Part shown: positions 1 to 8,900 of the stretch, one piece after another
Layout: each line of letters opens with the position of its first letter
Numbering within the stretch: position 1 is the first letter of the stretch
DNA from: Pseudomonas chlororaphis
Lineage (GTDB): Bacteria > Pseudomonadota > Gammaproteobacteria > Pseudomonadales > Pseudomonadaceae
Reading direction: 5' to 3'
DNA length: 11,022 bases
Assembly: GCA_001023535.1 (NCBI GenBank)
Contig: CP011020.1
Location: 6,149,219 to 6,160,240 of the forward strand
The notes under the pieces: model-generated
What the model was told of the DNA's origin: nothing
Database searches by the model: none
What the model saw: only the letters and a program-made list of their open reading frames with translations
Program-made: the position numbers and the translations under genes

Positions 1-14
1 GCCTGCTGTAGCCG

Positions 15-840
15 GCCAATCGCCTGGCCCACAAGCTCATCGAATTGGGCGTTGGCCCGGAAGTCCGCGTCGGCGTGGCGATGCCGCGCTCCGAGCAGTT
101 GCTGATCGCCTTGCTGGCGGTGCTCAAGGCCGGCGGTGCTTATGTGCCTCTCGATCCGGATTATCCGGCCGAGCGGGTGGCCTACATGCTCGACGACAGT
201 CGTGCGCGGGTGCTGCTGACCGAACAGGCAGTGGCGGCGACTTTGTCGGTGCCTGAGGCCACGGCGGTGCTGATGCTCGATCGTCTCGACCTGGACGGTT
301 ATTCCCTCGCTGCCCCCCGCACCGGCGTGACCCCGGACAACCTGGCCTACGTGATCTACACCAGCGGTTCCACCGGCCTGCCCAAAGGCGTGGCGATTGC
401 CCATCGCAACGTGCTGGCGCTGATCGATTGGTCGCGCGCGGTGTACCGTCGCGAAGATATCCAGGGCGTGCTGGCGTCCACCTCGGTGTGCTTCGACTTG
501 TCGGTGTGGGAGCTGTTCGTGACCCTGGCCAACGGCGGTTCGCTGATCATCGCCCGCAATGCGCTGGAGCTGCCGCAACTGCCGGCCCGGGATCAGGTGC
601 GCCTGATCAACACGGTGCCGTCGGCCATCGCCGCGTTGCAGCGCAGCGGCGGGATTCCGGCCAGTGTGCGGATCATCAACCTGGCGGGAGAGCCGCTGAA
701 GCAAAGCCTGGTGGAGGCGCTGTATGAGTCGCCGACCCTTGAGCATGTCTACGACCTCTACGGTCCTTCCGAAGACACCACCTATTCCACTTGGACCCGG
801 CGCACTGTCGGTGGCACGGCGAACATCGGCCGACCGCTCA
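15..840 (+). repeat. 826-bp direct repeat, copy 1 (A1 domain)
   Basis: Matches 9036-9861 at a constant offset of 9021 bases, with 14 differences counted by eye (about 98% identity) and no gaps. The nine differences up to 539 (77, 89, four between 90 and 180, 182, 536, 539) are all synonymous. The stretches 183-535 and 540-775 are identical. The repeat edges coincide with a break in each copy: copy 1 begins where A1 is cut, and copy 2 ends where A3 is cut. The original homology may therefore have been longer. Confidence 0.95.
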
Positions 841-2960
841 AGCACACCGCCAGTTACTTGCTGGATGCCGACCTGCAAGCGGTGCCCCAAGGCGTTTCGG
901 CGGAACTGTACCTCAGCGGTGCCGGCATCACCCGGGGTTACCTGGGTCGGGCGGCGCTGACCGCCGAGAAGTACGTGCCCAACCCGTTTTCCACCACGGG
1001 CGAGCGGCTGTACCGCACCGGTGACCTGTGCCGTTATCGCGTCGATGGCGTGCTCGAATACCAGGGCCGTATCGACCATCAGGTGAAGATCCGCGGGTTC
1101 CGCATCGAGCTGGGGGAAATCGAAGCGCGGTTGTTGCAGCAATCCCAGGTGCGCGAGCTGGCGGTGCTGGCCCAGGACAGCGAGCAGGGCCAGCAACTGG
1201 CGGCGTTCATCGTGCCGAGCGACGCTGCCGTGCTGACCCAGGCCGAAGCCCAGGTGCACCTGCGCGAAACCCTCAAGGTTGCCTTGCGCGAACACTTGCC
1301 GGACTACATGGTGCCGACGTACCTGGTGTTCCTGGAACGCCTGCCCCTGACCCCCAACGGCAAACTCGACCGCAAGGCGCTGCCAGCCGTGGACGGCAGC
1401 GACCAGCAGCGCGCGTTCGTGGCGCCGCGCAGCCCCGTTGAGAAAACCCTGGCGGCGATCTGGCAGTCGGTGCTGAACCTCGCCGAGATCGGCCTGGACG
1501 ACAACTTCTTCGAGTTGGGCGGCGACTCTATCGTCTCCATGCAAGTGGTCAGCCGCGCGCGGCAGGCCGGAATCACGCTCAACCCCAAGGCGCTGTTTCA
1601 ACATCAGACCCTGCGTAGCCTGGCGCAGGTGGCAGGCGCGGGCGACCCGCAAGTGGTCGAGCAGGGCCCGGCCACGGGCGTGGTGCCGTTGACCCCGGTG
1701 CAGCATTGGTTCTTCGAGCGTGACATCCCCGAGCGCCAACACTGGAACCAGTCGCTGTTGCTGGTGCCGAGCCAATGGCTCGACGCACCTGCACTGGACA
1801 TGGCCCTGACTCACCTGGCCGGGCATCACGACGCCTTGCGCTTGCGTTTCACCCAGATGAATGGCCAGTGGCAGCAGGCCTATGTCGAACCGTCGGCGGC
1901 CAGCCTATTGTGGCAACGCCAGGCGAGCTCGGTGGAACAGCTCAACGCCCTGTGTGACGACGCCCAGCGCAGCCTGGACCTGGAAGACGGGCCATTGATG
2001 CGGGCGTTGTTGGTGGACATGGCCGACGGCAGCCAGCGCCTGTTGCTAGCAATTCATCACCTGGTGGTGGACGGTGTTTCCTGGCGCGTGCTGTTGGACG
2101 ACCTGCAACGTTTCTACGCCCAGCTACACGCCGGCCAGCCGCTCCAGGCGCCCGCGAGGACCAGCGCCTACGGGGCGTGGTCGAGCCGGCTGCACGGCGA
2201 CCTCGACCGGTTCATGCACAGCCTCGACTACTGGCGTGCCCAGGCGAGCATCGCCAATGACTTGCCGTGTGACTACCCGCAGGTGGCCCTGCAGGCTCGC
2301 GACGAGCGCAAGGTCCAGGTGAAGCTGGACGCCGAACAGACGCGCCAACTGCTGCAACAGGCCCCCAAGGCCTACCGTACTCAGGTCAACGACCTGTTGC
2401 TGACCGCCCTGGCGCGCACTCTGTGCCGTTGGACCGGTCAGGACCACGCGCTGATCCAACTGGAAGGGCATGGCCGCGAAGACCTGTTCGACGGCGTTGA
2501 CCTGACCCGCACCGTCGGCTGGTTCACCAGCCTGTTCCCGGTCAGCCTGCGACCGGCCGCCGAACTGGGCGCCTCGCTCAAGGCCATCAAGGAGCAACTG
2601 CGCGCCGTGCCGGACAAGGGCCTGGGTTATGGCGTGCTGCGCTATCTGGGCGAACCGGCGGTGCGCGCCGAGCTGGCGGCCCTGGCGGCGCCGCGCATCA
2701 CGTTCAACTACCTGGGCCAGTTCGACCGTCAGTTCGACGACGGCGCGCTGTTCGTGCCGTCCAGCGAAGGCAGCGGTGCCGCCCAGCATGCCCGGGCGCC
2801 GCTGGCGAACTGGTTGACGGTCGAAGGCCAGGTCTACGGCGGCGAGCTGACGCTGAACTGGGGCTTCAGCGAGCGAATGTTCAAGCACCAGACCATCGAA
2901 ACCCTGGCGGCGGCGTATCGCGCCGAGCTGAGCGCGCTGATCGAGCATTGCTGTGGCCTG
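15..2960 (+). other. NRPS module 1: A (5'-truncated)-T-E, predicted D-Ala
   Basis: The adenylation domain begins mid-domain at an ANRLAH motif, so the first ~50 residues are missing. Core motifs that follow are YTSGSTGLPKG (residue 105), FDLSVWE (150), YGPSED (239), YRTGD (323), GRIDHQVKIRGFRIE (341) and NGKLDRK (438). Specificity residues aligned by eye to GrsA read D-L-W-(N/T)-N-A-L-T-Y-K. This resembles the DLxNNALTYK signature I know for alanine and sometimes glycine. The carrier domain has LGGDSI with Ser495 as the phosphopantetheine site; GGDS is usual for T domains that precede an E domain. The epimerization domain has HHLVVDGVSW (671), EGHGRE (807) and NYLGQF (888), so it looks active and would give a D-residue. 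Substrate assignment is inference. Confidence 0.85.
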
Positions 2961-5900
2961 CAAGCGCCGCAAGCGACCCCGTCGGACTTCCCCCTGGCGC
3001 GCCTCACCCAGGCGCAGCTCGACAGCCTGCCGGTGGACGCCGGGCAACTGGACGATCTCTACCCGCTCTCGCCGATGCAGCAGGGCTTGTTATTCCACAG
3101 CCTGTACGAGCAGACGGCGGGGGCGTACATCAACCAGTTGCGGGTGGACGTGCACGGCATCGATCCGCAACGGTTTCGCCAGGCCTGGCAGGCCACGCTC
3201 CAGGCCCACGACATCCTGCGCAGCGGCTTTGCCTGGCAGGGTGACCTCGAACAGCCGGTGCAGATCGTCCTGCGCCAGGTCCAATTGCCGTTCACGCACC
3301 TCGACTGGCGCGGGCACGAGCGGCTGGCCGATGCCCTGGATGAACGCGCCGAAGCCGAACGCCGGGAGGGTTTCGACCTGGCCCAGGCGCCGTTGCTGCG
3401 CCTGGTGCTGGTGCAGACCGCTGCCGATCGTTGGCACCTGATCTACACCCATCACCACATCCTGATGGACGGCTGGAGCAACGCCCAATTGCTGGGTGAA
3501 GTGCTCCAGCGCTACAGCGCTCGCCCAGTCGTGGCCAGTGGCGGACGCTATCGCGACTACATCGCCTGGCTGCAACGCCAGGACGCGCACCAGAGCGAAG
3601 CGTTCTGGACGGCGCAACTGGCCACCTTGCAAGAGCCGACGCGGTTGGCGCGGGTGCTGCCCGGTGCTGAAGCCGAGAGCGGTCATGGCGATCATTACCT
3701 GACCCTGGATGCCCCGCGAACCCAGGCCCTGGAACAATTCGCCCGCGCGCAGAAAGTTACCCTCAACACCCTGGTGCAGGCGGCGTGGCTGTTGCTGCTG
3801 CAGCGCTACACCGGCCATGCCAGCGTGGCCTTCGGCGCCACCGTGGCCGGACGTCCGATGGAACTGCCGGGCATCGAGCAGCAGGTCGGCCTGTTCATCA
3901 ACACTTTGCCCGTGATCGCCGCGCCGCGCCCGGACCAGTCGGTCGCGGCCTGGTTGCAAGCCGTGCAGGCGCAGAACCTGAGCCTGCGTGAATACGAGCA
4001 CACGCCCCTGGCCGATCTCCAGCGCTGGGCCGGGCAGGGCGGCGAGGCCCTGTTCGACAACATCCTGGTGTTCGAGAACTACCCAATTGCCCAGGCCCTG
4101 CAACAAGGTGCCGGAGACGGTGTGGTGTTCGGCGAGGTCAGCCACCTGGAGCAGACCCATTATCCGTTGAGCGTGGCCGTGACCCTCGGCCAGACGCTGG
4201 CGTTGCACCTGTGTTTCGACCGCATGCAGTTCAGCCTGGCCGCCATCGAGGGCATCGCCGCCCAACTGGTGCACCTGCTGGAGCGCTTCGCCGAGTCAGC
4301 CGTGCGCCAACTGGGGGACATTGCCCTGGTCAGCGCCGAAGAGCAGGCCCGACAATTGGCGGCCAATGCGCCACAGCCGTACCCGACCGACGTCGCCGTG
4401 CACCAGCGCATCGCCCAGTGGGCCGCGTTGAGCCCGCAGCGTACGGCAGTGAAGTTCGACGGCGAATCGTTCAGCTACGGCGACATCGATCGCCGGGCAA
4501 ACCAATTGGCCCATGCCTTGATGGCTCGTGGCGTCGGCCCGGAAAGCCGGGTCGGTGTTGCCTTGCCGCGCAGCGAAGGGGTGATCGTCGCACTGTTGGC
4601 GGTGCTCAAGGCCGGCGCTGCCTATGTGCCGCTGGACACCGGTTATCCCCGTGAGCGCCTGGCCTACCTGATCGAGGATTGCGGGCTGGCGCTGTTGCTC
4701 ACCGATTCCCGGGTGTCGGCGCAACTGCCCCTCGAAGGCGTCGCCCAGGTGCTGGAACTCGATGGCCTCGACCTGAGCCGGCAACCGATGGACGCCCCTG
4801 TCGTGTCCATCGATCCGCAAAGCCTTGCCTACGTGATCTACACCTCCGGTTCCACCGGCAACCCCAAAGGGGTGAGCGTGGCCCATGGTCCGCTGGCGAT
4901 GCACTGCCAGGCCATCGGCGAGCGCTATGAGATGCAGGCCAGCGATTGCGAGTTCCACTTCATGTCCTTCGCCTTCGACGGCGCCCATGAACGCTGGCTC
5001 ACCAGCCTGACCCACGGCGCTTCGCTGCTGGTTCGCGACGACAGCCTGTGGACCCCGGAGCAGACCTACAACGCCATGCGTGAACACGGCGTGACGGTGG
5101 TGGCGTTCCCGCCGGTGTACCTGCAACAGTTGGCCGAACACGCTGAGCGCGAAGGCAACCCACCGAAGGTGCGCATCTACTGCTTCGGCGGCGACGCGGT
5201 GCCCAACGCCAGTTTCGAGCGGGTCAAGCGCGCCCTGGACCCGGACTGCATCATCAACGGCTACGGCCCGACCGAAACCGTGGTCACGCCGCTGATCTGG
5301 AAGGCCGGCCGCGAGGTGAGCTGTGGCGCCGCTTACGCGCCCATCGGCAGCCGCATCGGCGATCGCAGCGCCTACGTGCTGGACGCCGACCTGAACCTGT
5401 TGCCCCAAGGCCTGGCCGGTGAGCTGTACCTGGGCGGCAGCGGGCTGGCCCGGGGTTACCTGAACCGTCCGGGCCTGACCGCCGAGCGCTTTGTCGCCGA
5501 TCCGTTTGGTGGCCGCGGCGGCCTGCTGTACCGCACCGGTGACCTGGTGCGCCAGCGCGCCGACGGGACCTTCGATTACCTGGATCGTATCGACAACCAG
5601 GTGAAGATCCGCGGCTTCCGTATCGAGCTGGGCGAGGTCGAAGCCCGCCTGCAAGCGTTGGCCGGCGTGCGCGAGGCGGTCGTGGTGGCCCAGGAAGGCA
5701 CCGCCGGCAGCGGCAAGCGCCTGGTTGCCTACGTGGTCGCCGACGCGCCAGCCCCTCGGGACGAAGCGTTCGCCGAACATCTGCGCGCGCAGCTCAAGGC
5801 GAGCCTGCCGGCGCACATGGTCCCGGCCTATCTGCTGGTGCTCGAACGCCTGCCGCTGACCCCCAACGGCAAGCTCGATCGCAAGAACCTGCCCAAGCCC

Positions 5901-8900
5901 GACGTCAGCCAACTGCAACACGCCTACGTGGCGCCGCGCAGCCTGCTGGAACAGCAATTGGCGTCCATCTGGCAGGACGTGCTCAAGCTGGGGCAGGTGG
6001 GCCTGCGGGACAATTTCTTCGAGCTGGGTGGCGATTCCATCGTTTCGATCCAGGTGGTCAGCCGCGCCCGCCAGCTCGGGATTCACTTCACGCCCAAGGA
6101 TTTGTTCCAGCACCAGACCATCGAAGCGTTGGCCGCGGTGGCGCGCCAGGGCGAAACCGCGCAAGGGGTCGACCAGGGACCGGTGACCGGCGAGCTGACG
6201 CTGCTGCCGGTGCAGCGGCTGTTTTTCCAGGAGTCGATCCCCGAGCGCCAGCACTGGAACCAGTCGGTGTTGCTCAAGCCGACCCAGCTTCTGGACGCCC
6301 GTGCGCTGGAGCAGGCCCTGGACGCCCTGGTGGTGCATCACGACGGCCTGCGCTTGAGCTTTGTCGATGACGGCAAAGGTTGGCAGGCCAGCTATCGGTC
6401 GCTGGCCCAGCAGCCCGAGGGTCTGCTGTGGGTGGCGGAGGTGGCCGATGCCGCGGCGTTGGAACACCTGGCCAACGAAGTGCAACGCAGCCTGGACCTG
6501 CAAGCCGGGCCGTTGTTGCGGGCCGCGCTGGCGACCCTCGCCGATGGCACCCAGCGCGTGCTGCTGGCGATCCATCACCTGGTGGTGGACGGTGTGTCGT
6601 GGCGGATTGTGCTGGAAGACCTGCAGAGCACCTACCGCCAATTGTCTGCCGGCCAGGCGCTGCAACTGCCGGCAAAAACCACCTCGGCACAAGCCTGGGC
6701 CGACCGTTTGCAAGGCTACGCCCGCAGTGCCGCATTACAGGAGGAACTGGCGTTCTGGCAGGCGCACCTCGACGGTGCTGACGGCCGGTTGCCGCTGGAC
6801 AACCCCCAGGGCGGACGGCAGAACCGCCTTGCCCTCACCGTGCGTACCCGCCTCGATGCGGCGCTGACCCGCCAATTGCTGCAGGACGCGCCCAAGGCGT
6901 ATCGCACCCAGGTCAACGATCTGCTGCTGACCGCGTTGGCCCGGGTGATGGTGCGCTGGACCGGCACCGACAGCGCATTGATCCAGCTCGAAGGCCATGG
7001 CCGCGAAGCGGTGTTCGCCGACGTCGACCTGACCCGTACCGTCGGCTGGTTCACCAGCCTGTACCCGGCCCGACTGACGCCGACGGCGGACCTGGGGGAT
7101 TCACTGAAACAGGTCAAGGAGCAACTGCGCTCGATCCCGAACAAGGGCCTGGGCTTCGGGGCCCTGGCTCAACTAGGGGATGCCACGGCGCAAGCCTGCC
7201 TGGCCGGGCTGCCCACGCCGGGCCTGACCTTCAATTACTTGGGCCAGTTCGACGCCAGTTTCGATGAGGCGCACGGGGCCTTGTTCGTGCCGGCCAGCGA
7301 AGGCGCCGGCGACGAGTTGCACGCCGATGCGCCGTTGTCCAACACCCTTGCCCTCAACGGCCAGGTGTTCGGCGGCGAACTGAACCTGGGCTGGACCTTC
7401 AGCCGCGAGCAGTTCGACGCGGCCACCGTGCAGGCCCTGGCCGATGACTACGCCCGGGAGCTGCAAGGGCTGATCGAGCATTGCTGTGACGGCACCCATG
7501 GCGGCGTCACGCCGTCGGACTTCCCGCTGGCTCGCCTGGACCAGCGACAACTGGACGGCCTGCCGATGGCGGCGGCGCAGATCGCCGACCTCTATCCGTT
7601 GTCGCCGATGCAACAGGGCATGCTGTTCCACAGCGTCTATGGCCAGGCCAGCGGCGCCTACATCAACCAGTTGCGCCTGGACGTCGAAGGCCTGGACCCG
7701 GACCGCTTCCACCAGGCATGGCAGGCGGCAGTGGACGCCCATGACATCCTGCGCACGCGTTTCGTCTGGCAAGGCGACCTGCCTGATCCGGTGCAGGTGG
7801 TCAGCAAACACCTGGCATTGCCTTACTGCCTGCACGACTTGCGCAACGATCCGCAGCGCGATGAAACCGTGGCGGCCCTGGCCGAGGCCGAACGCCGGCA
7901 ACTGGACCTGGGCGCGCCGGCGCTGCTGCGGCTGGCGATCGTGCGCCTCGACGCACAGCGCTATCACCTGATCTACAGCCATCACCACATCCTCATGGAC
8001 GGCTGGAGCAACTCGCAATTGCTCGGCGAAGTGCTGCAACGCTACAGCGGCCAGGACGTGCCCGTGCCGGTCAGCCGCTACCGCGATTACATCGCCTGGC
8101 TGCAACGCCAGGCCGTGACGGCCAGCGAGGCGTTCTGGACGCCGGCCCTGCGCCGCCTGGAGACGCCGACCCGGCTGGCCGAGGTGCTGGCAAAACCGGC
8201 GATGGATGAGACGGGGTATGGCGATCACGTGCATGGCCTGGACGAAGCGCTGACCCGGCGCCTGGAGGCCTTTGCCCGCGCCTCGAAAGTCACCGTCAAT
8301 ACACTGGTGCAGGCCGCCTGGCTGCTGCTGTTGCAGCGTTACACCGGCAAGGACACCGTGGCCTTCGGCGCCACCGTGGCCGGGCGTGCGGCGCAGTTGC
8401 CCGGCATCGAGCAGCAGATCGGCCTGTTTATCAACACCCTGCCGGTGATCGCCAGCCCACGGGCCGAGCAGACCCTGGACAGTTGGCTGCACGCGGTGCA
8501 AGAGCAGAACCTGGCCCTGCGCGAATTCGAGCACACGGCGTTGCTGGACATCCAGCGCTGGGCCGGGCAGGGCGGTGAGGCGTTGTTCGACAGCCTGCTG
8601 GTGTTCGAGAACTACCCGATTGCCCAGGCCCTGGAACAGGGCGCCCCGGACGGCTTGCGCTTCGGCCCGGCGGCCACCCGGGAGCAAACCAGCTACCCGT
8701 TGACGCTGTTGGTGAGCCTGGAGCGGCAACTGTCGGTGCACCTGAGTTACCAGCGCTCGAGTTTCGAGCCGGCCGCCGTCACGCGACTGGCCGCGCACCT
8801 GGCGCAACTGTTGGCGCAGATGGTCGATGGCGGCGAGCGCCGGCTGGCTGAGCTGACACTGCTCGAAGCCGACGAGTACCAACGCCTGATCCACGACTGG

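Noticed and set aside
45..47. TTG 45 as the genuine start of the synthetase
   Set aside because: No ribosome binding site, it lies within the A domain, and the twin copy shows homology running upstream through 15.
4296..6713. 805-codon open frame on the minus strand, plus similar long minus-strand frames at 2124-3047, 3090-4274 and 7173-9002
   Set aside because: All lie antisense to well-defined NRPS domains. High GC with G/C-rich third positions keeps the complementary frame open, and the predicted proteins show no recognisable domains.
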